From Helichrysum umbraculigerum (lineage: Eukaryota > Streptophyta > Magnoliopsida > Asterales > Asteraceae): 64,000 nucleotides of DNA. Below the pieces are notes generated by a model. It saw nothing but the letters and a program-made list of their open reading frames with translations. It did not search any database and had not been told where the DNA came from. The stretch is taken from positions 133,879,277 through 133,943,276 of the forward strand of contig CATIUR010000005.1 in the NCBI GenBank assembly GCA_949592205.1. The letters run 5' to 3'. Each line of letters begins with the position of its first letter. The first letter of the stretch is position 1. Below are positions 34,988 through 48,800 of the stretch, in pieces. Both the position numbers and the translations under genes were made by a program.

Positions 34988-35690
34988 AAATTAATACATT
35001 GTATTTGGATTAAAGTCGGTAAAATAATACATTTTGTACTTGTATTATAGTTTGTAAAATAATACCTTTTGTACTGGTATTAAAGTCGGTAAAACAATAC
35101 ATTTTGTACTTGTATTCACATCAGTAAAATAATACATTTTGTACTAGTATTATAGTTTGTAAAATAATACATTTTGTATTAGTATTAAAGTCGGTAAAAC
35201 AATACATTTTGTACTTGTATTCACATCAGTAAAATAATACATTTTGTACTAGTATTATAGTTTGTAAAATAATACATTTTGTATTAGTATTAAAGTCGGT
35301 AAAACAATACATTTTGTACTTGTATTCAAATCAGTAAAATAATACATTTTGTACTTGTATTATAGTTTGTAAAATAATACCTTTTGTATTAGTATTAAAG
35401 TCGGTTAAAACAATACATTTTGTACTTGTATTCAAATCAGTAAAATAATACATTTTGTACTTGTATTATAGTTTGTAAAATAATACCTTTTGTATTAGTA
35501 TTAAAGTCGGTTAAAACAATACATTTTGTACTTGTATTCAAATCAGTAAAATAATACATTTTTGTAAAACAATACATTTGTAAATGTATTTAGTAATTCA
35601 AGTAATCTTAGTAAACAATCACTTTCAGTAAACAAGTACATACAGTAAACAAGTATATTCAGTAACAATACATTTAGTAAACAAGTGATG
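34988..35690 (-). repeat. Minisatellite in complete C LTR
   Basis: Same 35-bp units as copy 1, extended by further 35/105-bp units and ending in degenerate CAGTAAACAAGTA repeats. Confidence 0.9.
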
Positions 35691-36121
35691 CATCTCCCCC
35701 AAAGTAAAACAGTAAAAAGGGGTAGTGAGACTCACCTGTTGAGCAAGAAATCCTAATGTGCGCGCGTGTACCAATCGTAACCTCCTAATGCCCTAAACAC
35801 GCGAGATTACATATTTGTAAGTGTACGCCTAGTAGTTCATTCGTATATTTGTTTACTTAATTGATTGTATTCAACGTATTTGTCTAAGGTTTACGTTTAC
35901 GCGTTTGTAATCAAATTAAGTTTGTAGTTTGAAAAGTGTGTAAGACCCGTTGGTGTCGGGTTACAATTATATTTGAAAAATATAATTACAAATGTTCCAA
36001 GGAAATATACTTTGTATAATTGTATTTCGTATATTTTATTATTGTATTGTTTACAATTTATAGTGAGTTTGTACGAGTCGACACTTAGTTTATAAAACTA
36101 AAATTTGTTTGACTGTGAGTT

Positions 36122-36362
36122 GGATCCGCCGGATCCTTAGACAATCCGTCGGATCAGTGTCCAAAGAGGGGAATCCGCCGGATTGGTTTGAATCCGCCGG
36201 ATTTAATGATCTCGAAGGGAATCCGCCGGATTCACCCGAATCCGCCGGATTCATTGAGTTTGAAGAGGATCCGCTGGATCAATATTAGGATCCGCCGGAT
36301 AGTTCAAGTTTCTGGGCGGGAATCCGCCGGATTCACCTTGAATCCGCCGGATTCAAAGGTCT
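36122..36362 (-). repeat. GC-rich palindrome cluster in C LTR (GATCCGCCGGATC type)
   Basis: Ten or so copies of GGATCCGCCGGATCC / GAATCCGCCGGATTC and decayed forms, for example 36122-36136 and 36219-36233. Inner core CCGCCGG is constant, while the outer pair changes on both sides together (GG...CC to GA...TC). Confidence 0.88.
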
Positions 36363-37316
36363 GGTTCGACTCTGTTCGAGCAGAACACATTCAAACCCAG
36401 TTTTTAATCCGCAAACAACCAACAAGGATCTATCCTAACATTAATACATGATTATATACGTTATTTAATCACGAAATTTTAAAGAACAAGTTAGTGATTC
36501 CTTACAATTTTTGAAACGAAACGGATGTTGATGATGATGAAGATCACGATGATGATGATGATGAAGTAGCTAGATGATGATGATTATGTTTATGTTATTG
36601 TTGTTGCTTGAAATGAAACCGAAAGAGAGGAGAGGAGGGAGCCGAGAGAGTGATCAAAAATGGGTGCGTGTGTGTGTAAAATAATTGAGGTCGGTTGTAT
36701 ATACCGGCCTCAATTATTGAGGTAATTGAGGTATTTTCGACCCGTGTTTGCGTACCCGATCGTAAAATAGTAAAATCTTTTAAAATGATAATTTTCTAAA
36801 AATATAATCGTATACGTTTTCAATCAAAGTATTTTATAAAAATACTTTTAAAGAGATATAAAAATATATCTTTGTTTTTGTCCCGATTGACGGATAGTTT
36901 TCTGTATCTAAAATGTATTTAAATTTCAAACGGAGTACGTGGTTATTATTCTCAATAATAATACTTTGTTTAAAAATGTTTCTCACCAACTTTTATTTTG
37001 GGTTTCTACGTTTTGTTTGATTCGTGTATTTGCGATTATTCAATTAATCGTTTCGGTTTATATATATAAATATATATAATACTTGTGTACTTGAGTACTG
37101 ACACGTATGTAATTACGTGTTTTAAAAGTTTAAATTAGGAGCTAATTTTGGGTTATTTTGACCGGGTGTCACACTTTGTTTTTTTCCTCTCTTGCTTATC
37201 GCTCCTAATTTCATTGATACATGTCATTTTGTAAAGAATATTTTGTAAAAATTAAGTGAACAAAGCATTTCTCTTTTCACTTTGTCATATTTTTTTGGAA
37301 GACGACGTTTTATTAA

Positions 37317-37506
37317 GGTGGTATTTGGGAAGTTTATTTTGGAGCTTATTGCTTATTGCTTATAATCACATAAGCCTAAAAATTGTGGCTTATTTTGACT
37401 TCCCTCATATCTAAGCAAAAGCTAATTAAATAAGCTTATCTAAACACTAATTCTCAAGCTTATTAAGCAAATAAGGCAACAAAATAAGCCCCCCCCAAAC
37501 ACCCTC
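37317..37506. mobile_element. Harbinger-derived MITE, 190 bp
   Basis: Ends GGTGGTATTTGGG and CCAAACACCCTC match the H element termini, flanked by TAA (37314-37316 and 37507-37509). The interior is AAGCTTATT/AATAAGCTT-rich like the H subterminal DNA. No coding sequence; it would need an H-type transposase to move. Confidence 0.8.
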
Positions 37507-37509
37507 TAA

Positions 37510-39796
37510 CACATGATGTGAAAAAAAAAAAAAAAAAGGCTTTGCAAAATGGGTAACCCAACAATTCCCAATTACGGACTCCATTGGAAGGTTCGTATCA
37601 GAACATTAAACTTGAGGTTTTGTACGGAAGCAGTAGACCTTTCATGATTTGACAACTATTCACCTATGTCACATCACTTAAATTTTGTGTGTTATCATTC
37701 TATGAAACAAGCTTGATGATGTGGATTCTTCTACACTCACATGGGTAAATAAGGTGATATTATATTAAAAAATAAAATTAGACTTAATTTAATTCAATGT
37801 GTCATTATTTTTGAATGATAAATACTACAATAGATAATTAAATTATAACCAATTCAATTCAAACTAATGTGTCATTGGATAATATTTGTAGTATAATATT
37901 TGATTATAATTGAAAATCATTAATTCCTTTATCTATTTTTTCCCATCTAATTCTAAATTCTAAATTTTTTTTATTCTTCTTCATCTTAATCTTCATCGTA
38001 ATTTTTTCAACTCTATAAAAAAATATAACTTTTAGTGATTTGGGATAGCTTAATTTTTCATATCATTATAGCTTTTATCATAATTCTGTTAATTTGACCA
38101 AAAAATATTATCTTGCAAACTCAGGTATCTCAATTTCGTTTATTTTTAAATCTGAGTACAAGCTTCATTGATAAGTATATCAACTTCATGATATCTTTTA
38201 AATGTTTTATTAGTTTTAATTACACAACTTAATTATAATTTTGCATACGACTTGTAAGAGGTGTAATTTTATAATTTTTATATTACTTTTCAAATCTATA
38301 TAATATCTCATTTATGTATTTGTATAAAATGTTTTGGTCATGGTCTTAAAAGGGAGAAATAGTAGATTACTGTTTTGCCCTTTTAGCTCTTTTATTCAAC
38401 CATCGTAAATTTAAAGACATACACAATTTATTAAAAGGTAATACATCATAATTAGTTTCAGCAATAATCGATATACTAATAGACAATTTATTAAAAGTTA
38501 ATACATCATAATTAGTTTCGGTTACAATAACCTCATCATTATTTAACTATTTTTAATATTGATGTAAACAGACACAATATAATGATGAATATTGAAATGT
38601 CGGTTACGACTGATATGATATAAATATTGGTGAAAATGTAGCGGATTGATTTGATGGGTTGACGGGTTAGCATCGTTATTATGAAAGCAAACTTAGTTTT
38701 TCCCCTGGAATAATGGGCTGGAGCATTAACCCGAACCTTGATCTAACCCGACCAGAATAGTCAAACGCATTGATGGTTTCTAGCTTAACAGGTTAATGGG
38801 TTTGATTTTGTATCAAGTTTCAAGTCATGAAGAGATTGTCATTGTGTATAACATGAAAATGATATACTACAAAGTAATGTTTTATCAATTATACGAAGAC
38901 ATATAATATAAACATATTAATACACCCAGATTTTTTGTCGATCGCGAGGGCAGTAGGCTAGTATAAAATTAAATAAATGGCACAAAGGGAGTATCCTATC
39001 TTATCTTATCTTATATAATATTAATATTAATTAATATAAATAATTAAACCAAAACCCCATGGAGCAATCTGGACCTTTCGATGGGATTTTTCAATTTGAT
39101 CCAACGATATTCAATTAAATTAGAATAAAAATATTAATATTACACTTTACCCCCACTAAATATTAAACATATTAATTAAAAAAATCGGGTAATAATACTA
39201 CTAAATAAAATAACAATAAAATTAAAACCCACACAACTTTCACGACACATTCTCAATATTAACAAAAAAAAATTTCATAAATTTAAGCAAAATCAATACA
39301 ATCTAAAATAGAAATGTATTGCATTCAAATCTTTTTTTAATTAATATTCTTTATTTATAACCCAATGGTTAATCACTCTCTACGTTTTCCCTCATATTGA
39401 TATCAATGGATCCACAAAGTTCTCAACATATTTCAAAAAGTTATTAATCCCAAAAATCAAGTTTAGTTGAACATCCATCCAATAGAAAACAATCGGTTGT
39501 TCAAGATCCCAAAAGTTCAAAAAAATTGAAAGCGGATGATGTATTCATTTATAAATTTAAATGTTTTTTATATATGAAAATTTCTATTTACAACAATGTA
39601 TATACTAATATTCAATTGAATATTTATAACAATTTCAATTTAGTCGCCCAAGTTGTCACGGGTCTTAAACTATACATATACGAATTATAACACTTTACAT
39701 TTAACACGCTAACATATATACTAATTTATTTAATTAAAAAATTATAAAAAAAACTTTAAATTTATAACAATTTTAATTGAATCACTGTCGTGGGGT
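37510..39796. other. AT-rich intergenic DNA
   Basis: No gene seen. Notable small features: poly-A at 37520-37537; a direct duplication of about 45 bp (ACAATTTATTAAAAG-TAATACATC at about 38424 and 38482); and CTTATCTTATCTTAT at about 38998-39013. Confidence 0.7.
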
Positions 39797-40113
39797 TTAA
39801 GTGTCGCACCCCCAAATTCGTATAGCGGAAGCAAAGCACGGGGCACGACTAATCACGTATCATTACACCAAGATTACATTGAATGACCACTATATGCAAT
39901 GTTCGTAAAACAGTTCCAAAATATTACATTCATATCCAAATGTAAACATATGCTGCGAGTTCGTGAAATAATCCTAGAGATTCTAGTACATAACTATTAT
40001 TACAAAAAGTGGTGCAAGAAATCTCCAATGTATGTAAACCGTGCGACTCGAGCTAGAAAGTCCTGGAGTAAACCTACTCCTGTAGTGTACCTGAGAATAC
40101 ATACTAAAAGGGT

Positions 40114-40410
40114 CAACACAAAGGTTGGTGAGCTCACAAGTTTATCAGTATAGTAATCGTTATGAACCACAAGATTTATCGGTAGTTGCACGTATGCGTA
40201 AATAAGTGTATTGCAACCAAGCAATAGTTTGTAAATTTATACCATTTGCAATGAGCTCATAGTCGAAGCTTAACAGTAAGTAAATATAGTACAATCAAGT
40301 ACTGTAGTTGCCCCCGTGAGTGCTAATCCAAAACACTCATAAGTAACAAGTATCAAACGCCCGTTTATACAGTACGATTCGTGGTAGTGCTACTACCCCG
40401 GATGGGGATT
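40114..40410 (-). other. Conserved hairpin domain in D LTR
   Basis: CAAC/GTTG (40114-40127) followed by GTGAGCTCACA; TGAGTG/CACTCA around CTAATCC (40318-40340); GGTAGT/ACTACC loop GCT (40383-40397); CCCC/GGGG; GGGATTGTCAGTCCC. Same order as in B, C and F. Confidence 0.75.
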
Positions 40411-40960
40411 GTCAGTCCCAAATGGATTCATTCTACTAATTCTCGCGCTTAAGTCCATAACTAACAACTATGATGGGAGGACTTCAGTGGATTATGTCGT
40501 GACTCATGCAATCCATATAAAGGTAAAAAAGTAGTAGTACTTGTGTTCGTATGTAAAACAGAGTATGTATCCTCACCCCGAGGTAAAAACAGTAAAAAGC
40601 GGGGCTATGAGACTCACCTGAGTCTAGTAAGCGTAAAGTAATAATCAAGCAAATAGGTTCTCCGAACCCGTAACCTCTAGCGCCCTAAACGCATAAGGTT
40701 AGGTAAGTATATGTCTCAGAAGACCATCTAGGCTAGTTGTCCACTCAACTAGGTAATGTCCAAGTGTTTGTCTAGTGTTTCCGTTTGTAGTTTGAAAACA
40801 AGTCTCGTAATAATAATTTCCAAAGTATTATTATTATTGCGTTTCGTAGTACACCTATAAAAGTATATGTATTTCATGTACGTGGAGTGTCGTCGTATAA
40901 AGTTGAGCTGTTGTAAGCATTCAACACTTAGTGAAATATGTATTTTCAAGGTTCTGAGAA

Positions 40961-41204
40961 TAGCGACACTAGAAGGCGACACTGGGTAGCGACACTGGTG
41001 TGCGACACTGAGGTTAGTGTCGCTAGTTTTGAAAATCAGAGATGTGGAGGCACTGGGCTTAGTGGCGCTACTACGACACTCGCGGATTTTAGCGACACAA
41101 GGATTAGTGTCGCTACTGCGACATTCGATTGGTGATAGCGACACTCGGTTAGTGTCGCTATGGCGACACTCAAATGGTTCTAGCGACACAGGGCTAGTGT
41201 CGCC
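40961..41204 (-). repeat. GC-rich palindrome cluster in D LTR (GCGACACT type)
   Basis: About nine GCGACACT/AGTGTCGC half-sites. TAGCGACACT/AGTGTCGCTA with loop CGGTT (41136-41160) is a perfect 10-bp stem. Confidence 0.88.
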
Positions 41205-42351
41205 ATCGGGTTTGGGCCCGAAGAGACACTGAAACTGTGTTTTTGAGTTCGTGAACGTGGTCAAACGGGCTCGATTTGACCCGAGACTTTTAGACAAGTC
41301 TTATATATGTTTATAAGGCTTACAAAAATCATCATTACATTTTGTGGTAAACCGATAGTGTCGTTTTTAGAGTTGTGCAAAAACGGTGCCTAGTTTATGT
41401 TTGGCAGATTTTTGACTCGTTTCGGGTCTCGTTTTCACCAAGTTAAAGTCCGCAATAAATTCCGAGAAAAATCACAGTTGTTCATCTATATCTTAAGTAT
41501 TTTATGTAATTTTTCCATGATTTTTAGGCATCGTTAGTCGGCTAAATAAAATGTTAAATCCCCTGAGGTCTAGTTTTGACCAATCCGGATACAAGTGTAT
41601 AAACATAATTACTGAGCAAAATTCGTGTATTTTCAGGAGACGACATAGAAGAACTTTTTGAAATTAACATAATTTTTGAGATTTTGGCGAAAACCTCATG
41701 TATTTTAGATGTGTGTATCTCGAGATATAGTCTCGAGAAGTTGGTACAAATTTCTGTCAACCGAGACAGAAAGTATATGTCTTCGGAGAAACGAGTTTTC
41801 GAGTAGTAAACGGAGTTGAAAACTCATGAGACTAATTTCTTTGGAAAGTTAACTTCTTGAAATTCATTTTTGACTTAAGAAACGTCCATTTTCATGGAGA
41901 AATTATTTTTATAAAAATCATAGAAGTTGTGGTATTTTCTGTCCAGAAAATCAAACACAAGATTTTAATTTTTAAATCGCGTTTCGGCTTAACATTTGGA
42001 CATTTTATAGTTGAGTGAGCATACAAACATGGTAATAAGCGTGTTATAAGTAAAATACATGAGTAACAAAATCTTACAATTGTCGTATGAAGAAACGAAG
42101 AAGATGGAAGTGATGCTTGCGTTATCGTGAAAGTTTTCTCTCAAAACAACTTTGCAAGGAGATGAGTATTTAAGTGATGGTTCTTGGTTGAAGGTGGCGA
42201 TTTTGAATGGTGGTGGCTGGCCGTGGGTTTCACCAAGGGAGAGAGAGATATGGAGTTGTTGAATGTGTATGCAAATGAAAGAGTGTAAAGTGAGGAATGA
42301 GTTGGTGGTGGTTTGAGTGTAAGAAACAAGTCAACAATATGGGAGGCCATA

Positions 42352-45300
42352 TGTCACACCCCCAAAATCCATAATTGTGTTTATTTAATGTTTAGCGGAA
42401 GCAAGTTATAATTAGCGGAAGCCTCATGTGTAAACAGTTTAACAGCGGGGGTGATGATGTTACAATTGTGCATTCACTGTATCAGAGCATATGATCATAC
42501 AGAACATAATATATAAAGGGTGCCAATTTAAAATAGTTATTACAAAAGTAATACGACTATGTAAGTCGTACATTAGTAATAAAGTTTAAAACATTTAGGT
42601 TTTACAATACATATGTTAAGATAAGATTTCATGAGTATAACTGCAATGTCTGCAGTAATACAGAGGAAATCCTCAAAAGCTGTCCCAAAATATATGGCAT
42701 CCTAAGTAGTCCAGGGTTGTCCATTCTGAATGCATGCGATTCTTACTTACGTAGCTAATTTCCTGTAAAACATAGAAAGAAAGTCGTCAACAAATATGTT
42801 GTGTGAATTCACAGGTTTGTATAAGTATGTGGTAAGTTAAACCATGTATGTTTGTATTGTTGAAATGGTATTCAATAAATAAATATTTGCAGGTTTTGCA
42901 AAATATAAGTTTGTAGGGTTATTACCCTAAAATACAGATTTATGTGGGTTGTCACCCAAAGTGTATGTCTGGTTGTGTACCAGTATATAAATATAACCAG
43001 TAAGTATAACGGTATAAAACAGTTGTAGGATACGTTCATCCTAAGTAGTAAGTAGGAATGCTTAGACTATAATCCCCTGAAAGGTGAGCTAAACCTCTCA
43101 GGTTAAAGTAACGCGACCTAACCCTATAACCAAACCACAACCAAAACTTATGTTTCTTGCCTGAAGGACAGTTAAGTATACGCTCCATTCACAGGAGGGT
43201 CGTCACGACAATAGTACTATTCGTATACTCAGTGGCTAGAGTCACCTAGCTAATGGTTATAGTCTGCATGACATAAGGTCTTTCATGCACACATTTCAAG
43301 TCTGGGTCCGTACTAGGATACAGTGTCTAATTCCCAAAACAGTTGTGAAAATGTTATTTCATATCAAACAGTTGTATAAAACAATAAAGCATTTATATAA
43401 TTTGCTGCATATGTTTGCATGCAGTTTCTATGTTTACACCCCCTATGTTTAAAAGCATAAAACATTTGCAAAGTAGGGGCTGTGAACTCACTGTAGTTTG
43501 CTCGGTGTGAATGCTAGCAGAAAACGGTGTCGCCCAAGGTATGTTAACCTATATACAATAAATGTATTAACATAAGTAAATTTGATTTGTTTCATCACTT
43601 ATGTTAATAGTTTGTTTGTTTTGAAGAAATTGTAGATTTCTTAAGAATATAAGTTGTTAACTTTGTAGTGACATTGTGTCGAAATATTATTATTATTTCT
43701 TAAATCGTACACTTGTTAAGTGTACATACCAATATGTATTTGTCCATTTAACGGAAGGTCGTTTTGTTTTCATTTGTACATATACTTGTTATATGTATGT
43801 AAATATACTTGTTGCGTATTATTAAGTCGTACGTTTGTTAAACGTGAATTTATTTGTATATATATGTAAATATATAATTGCAATTGTCACTTATTAAGAA
43901 AACACACGATTGTGAATATAGTTCTAAGTGTCGGTTTGTGTGTATATATATAACATATGTTTTTGTATATATATATATATTTATAATGTTATAATACGTC
44001 GTATACGTATTTAAAAAGGTTACAAGTTTTATTTGTTATAAAATTTACTAATATATTTATTCCGTTTATAAATATATGTTATCGTTTTCACAAATTATCG
44101 TTTGTCGAGACATATATATTAAAGTTTATAAATTTTATTTACGTTATATCATTATAACATTTATCGTTCATTTTATAAATACTCGTTTTGTTAAATGTCT
44201 CGGTTCACATTTTACGTTTTAAACATTTTGTAGTTAGTTGGGCTCGGCCCAAAAACTTAACTTGATTACATAACCCGTTTGGCCCATTAGTAATAATGTA
44301 ACTCATTTGGTCCGTTAACTCGTTTATAAAATCAATTTATTTAACCCTTGGTCTAACCCAATACTTCGGCCCAAAAGTCGGTCCAGCCCAGTCCATTTAG
44401 CCGTTCGGCTCACAGCCCAGCCGATCGGCTTGGGCCAGCCGATCGGTTTCACCTCTTCGGCCCAGTCCATCTATTCAGTCCGGCCTATATACGTAGCCCA
44501 TTAAGCAGAATAACCCGGCCCAGTCCGCATAGCCCAGCCCACAGCCGTTCGGCTTTGGGCCTAGCCGTTCGGCTTGGGTGCTCAGCCGATCGGCTCAGGC
44601 TTTCTGAGCTGCGGCCCTGTTTCGTTTTCAACTTTTGCAACAATGATATCGACATGTTTTTAAGCTAAGTTTCGAACGGTTTTCGGGTTTGTACGTTATA
44701 TACAACAATATATCACGTTATATCGCATTTATACTAACTTTTACATATGAAATTCTTGATTTATAGTTTTTGGTTCAAAAACTATTTTTAAAATCTAAGC
44801 TTTGATTCTACAAATTCGTGCGTTATATGCATGGATTATGACATAGAAACATGATATATCACGAAATTTAATGGTAAAAATCAAGGATTTTAAGTTTTCT
44901 TACAATGATCTTTGTGAAGATAGTGATGATACGGATGATGATGATGATGACCGTATGATGATGATGATGTGTTCTTCCTCCCTAATATTGTTTGTTGTTG
45001 TTGATTTTGGTCTTGTTAATTAAATGAAGAAAAAGGAATTTGAGGTTTGATCATATATGTGTGTGTGTGTAGTCGAGAGATAGAGATCAGGGAAGGAGGG
45101 AGTAAGGTTTAAAACCAAACTTGTCTCCTGCATTATTGTAGGTTGGTGGGACTTTTGTCCCACCAATTTCGAGCACGGGTATAATTTTAGCAATATAAAC
45201 GTAAACTTTTTATATTTTTATTTTGTAGGTGTTCTCCTGGTTCGTTATTTATGTTCAGAATAATGATGTTATCATTATTTTAAAATGTTGTACAAGTCTG

Positions 45301-45778
45301 TACATTTTACTGCGCGCAGTTAATTAAGCGCCAATTTTCAGTAAATTTAGGATTTCATATTTTGAAGTAATGTTCTAACTTCTTCCAAATGAACGAGAAA
45401 ATTTGCATTTTTATGATTTGACGTCGTATGCGCGTCTTAGAATTATTTCTGTTCGTGTTATATTACGTTTTATGTTAAACGTATATTTAGACCTTTATAT
45501 CTACATGTTATAGATATATAAATACTCGTAATTAATAATTATATTATTAATTATTTTTGTATCACGAAACTTTTGTCATTTATTTTTGTCGGGTTCGTTC
45601 TGATATATTTGTACGTAATTAATAATTACTTATGTATTACATTTTACTTTTTGTTTAAAGTACGGGCTTTCTAGGCTTACATCACAACAAAAAGTTTTGT
45701 TAAAACTTAACCAGGAAATTAGCGTAGTAATGCACATGCATATTATTTAATTAATACCTAATTTGGAGAGTTGTCACA
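42352..45778 (-). repeat. Element E 3' LTR (3427 bp)
   Basis: TGTCACACCCCCAAAATCC to GAGTTGTCACA. Contains hairpin CAACA/TGTTG loop AATA (42788-42801) followed by GTGTGAATTCACAGG, a palindrome cluster (44398-44598), a GATGATGATG run and GTGTGTGTGT at 45058-45070. No gene. Confidence 0.93.
44398..44598 (-). repeat. GC-rich palindrome cluster in E LTR (GCCGATCGGC type)
   Basis: AGCCGATCGGCT (44419-44430) is a perfect 12-bp palindrome. GCCGATCGG and GCCGTTCGGC recur about six times among GGCCCAG repeats. GCCG-TT-CGGC would be a tight hairpin. Confidence 0.85.
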
Positions 45779-45790
45779 TTCTCCCCTTGT
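45779..45790 (-). other. Polypurine tract of element E
   Basis: Minus strand AACAAGGGGAGAA ends at the LTR start TGTGACAACT. Confidence 0.8.
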
Positions 45791-45812
45791 TAGAGAAATC
45801 TCGTCCCGAGAT

Positions 45813-48800
45813 TTAATTTGTGTCGTGAGTCGTGGTCACGGATTCAAATAGGTGAGGGTACTTCTTGCGCATTTCATCCTCACGTTCCCAGGTGAATTCT
45901 GGGCCTCGTTTCGAGTTCCATCGAATTTTGACCAGTTTGATCCGACTGTTTCGGAGTTTCTGTGTTTTCGTGTCCATTACTTCAAGCGGTTCCTCCACAA
46001 AGTTAAGTTTTGAATCGATGTAGATTTCATCAGGAGGTATGATTAACGCTTCGTCGGATAGACACTTCTTAAGGTTACTCACGTGAAACGTGTCGTGAAT
46101 ATTACTAAGTTCTTGCGGCAGTTTAAGCTTATAAGCTACAGGACCAATCCTTGCTAGGATCTCAAAAGGTCCGATGTAACGTGGATTCAGTTTACCGCGT
46201 TTTCCAAATCGCACAACTCCTTTCCAAGGAGATACCTTAAGTAGGACTCTGTCACCTACTTGAAATTCCAAAGGTTTTCGTCTATTGTCTGCATAACTCT
46301 TCTGTCGGTCTCGTGCCGTTTTCAATCGATTAAGCACTTGAGATATCTTGTCCGTTGTCTCTTGGACTATATCAGGACCTGATAATTGTCTGTCGTCCAT
46401 TTCTGCCCAACAGAGTGGGGATCGGCACTTGCGTCCGTACAACGCCTCGAAAGGTGCCATTTGAATGCTCGTATGATAACTATTGTTGTACGAGAACTCG
46501 GCTAATGGGAGATGAACATCCCAATTTCCTCCAAAATCAATCACGCAGGCTCGTAGCAAGTCCTCAAGCGTTTGTATCGTTCGCTCGCTTTGACCATCGG
46601 TTTGTGGATGGTAGGCGGTACTCATGTCAAGTCTAGTGCCCAATGCTTGCTGCAGTGTTTGCCAGAAGCGAGAGGTGAAACGTGCATCTCTATCAGAGAT
46701 GATGGATAATGGCACTCCATGTCTAGAAACAACTTCTTTTATGTAGATTCTAGCCAGCTTTTCCATCTTATCTGTCTCTTTGATGGCTAGAAAGTGAGAT
46801 GATTTTGTCAGTCTGTCGACAATCACCCATATGGAGTCCATCCCAGATGATGTTTTTGGTAACTTCGTGATGAAATCCATCGTGATGTGTTCCCATTTCC
46901 ATTTGGGCAACTCAGGTTGTTGCAAAAGTCCGGGCGGCTTTTGGTACTCAGTCTTAACTTTTGCACAAGTCAGACATCTACTAACATAGGTGGCAATGTC
47001 TCTTTTCATGCCAGGCCACCAGTAAAATCCTTTCAGATCGTGGTACATCTTATCAGCACCAGGATGTATCGAGTAATTGGACTTATGAGCTTCGTCCAAT
47101 ACTAGGTTACGTAGCTCATCAACACAAGGAATCTAAATTCGATTCATGAAGTACAATACTCCATTTTCCTTAGACTCCAGTTGCTTCTCCATCCCTTTGA
47201 GGGATTCGTCCTTCATACATTCTGGAGTAAAGGCCGCTTGTTGAGCATCACGAATTTGGGAAACCAGATCCAAGTGGATTGTCAGTCCTAAGGCCCGAAC
47301 TCTTCGAGGTTTTACTCGTTCCTTACGACTCAAGGCATCCGTTACTACATTAGCTTTGCCTGGATGATACTTGATTTCACAGTCGTAATCATTCAACAGT
47401 TCAACCCAACGTCTTTGTCTCATGTTGAGTTCTTTCTGATCAAATATATGTTGGAGACTTTTGTGATCAGTAAAGATCGTACACTTCGTACCGTATAGGT
47501 AGTGTCTCCAAATCTTAAGGGCAAAAATGACTGCTCCTAGCTCTAAGTCATGCGTCGTATAGTTCTTCTCGTGAATCTTCAATTGACGAGACGCGTAAGC
47601 AATGACTTTGTCGTTTTGCATTAACACGCAACCTAATCCTTGATGTGAGGCATCACAGTAGACAACAAAGTTTTCTACTCCTTCTGGTAATGATAGGATA
47701 GGTGCGGTGCTCAATTTCTCTTTCAGCAGTTGAAAAGCATTCTCTTGCTTCTCGCCCCAATCAAACTTCTTGTCTTTTTGCGTTAGGGCGGTAATTGGTT
47801 GAGCTATCTTCGAGAAATTCTCGATGAATCTTCGGTAGTAACCGGCTAGCCCAAGAAATTGTCGTATCTCAGTTGGGGTTTTTGGGGCTTCCCAATTCTT
47901 AATTGCCTCTATTTTGGATGGGTCCACGTGAATTCCTTTGTTATTGATCACGTGACCAAGGAAATGAACCTCACGCATCCAAAACTTTCATTTAGAGAAC
48001 TTTGCATAAAGCTTCTCTTTCTCCAGTAATTCAAGAATCAGCCTCAGATGTTGTTCATGGTCTTCCTTCGTTCGCGAGTATATCAAAATATCGTCAATGA
48101 ACACTATGACGAACTTATCCAAGTAAGGTTTACATACTCTATTCATTAGATCCATGAATACTGCTGGCGCATTCGTTAGACCAAACGGCATAACTAGGAA
48201 CTCGTAATGACCATATCGAGTCCTAAACGCAGTCTTAGGGACATCTTCATCCCGTACCTTCAGTTGATGGTAACCCGATCTCAAGTCGATCTTTGAGTAA
48301 TAACTTGACCCTTGCAGCTGGTCAAACAAGTCATCGATGCGTGGCAATGGGTATCGGTTCTTGATCATCACTTTGTTCAGTTCTCGATAATCGATACACA
48401 TCCGCATTGATCCATCCTTCTTCTTGACGAACAAAACCGGAGCTCCCCACGGTGAAAAGCTCGGTCGGATGAATCCTAAATCCAACAGTTCTTGTAACTG
48501 TGCAGCCAGTTCCTGCATTTCTGATGGAGCTAGACGGTAAGGCGCACGAGCAATCGGTGCAGCTCCCGGCACTAGGTCGATATGAAATTCAACCTGCCGT
48601 GGAGGTGGTAACCCTGGTAGCTCGTCAGGAAATACTCCTGGGTAGTCACGTACTACGGCCACGTCGTCTATGCATCGCTCCTCAGGTTTCTTATCCACAA
48701 CATGTACCAAAAATGCTTGGTATCCTTTTCGTAGATACTTAATTGTCTTCATGCATGTAATCGTTTTCACCACACGATTACTCTTTTCTCCTTGAATCAT

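Larger units (their letters stand above)
30449..35361. repeat. Large direct duplication, copy 2
   Basis: Partner of 11046-16009. The C LTR continues past the duplicated part here, so 35361 is the point corresponding to the copy 1 breakpoint. Confidence 0.92.
34192..37173 (-). repeat. Family C solo LTR, complete (2982 bp)
   Basis: TGTGACACCCCC to CCGGGTGTCACA, flanked by CTTTG on both sides (34187-34191 and 37174-37178). Contents from left: hairpin domain, a long minisatellite, palindrome cluster, GATGATGATG stretch and GAGAGGAGAGGAGGG (CT-rich on the transcript strand, 36620-36650). No coding sequence. Confidence 0.95.
39802..42351 (-). repeat. Family D solo LTR, left part
   Basis: Starts TGTCGCACCCCCAAATTCG after TTAAG (39797-39801). 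Interrupted by element E at 42351/42352 and resumed at 61354, ending at 61930 before TTAAG again. Together the two parts make about 3.1 kb with matching 5-bp target duplications and no internal coding region, hence a solo LTR. The LTR ends GGGTCACA instead of a perfect match to TGTCGCAC, but TG...CA is kept. Confidence 0.9.

Noticed and set aside
36188..36451. 87-aa frame with a repeated Arg-Ile/Asn-Pro-Pro-Asp pattern
   Set aside because: Produced by translating the CCGCCGG palindrome cluster.
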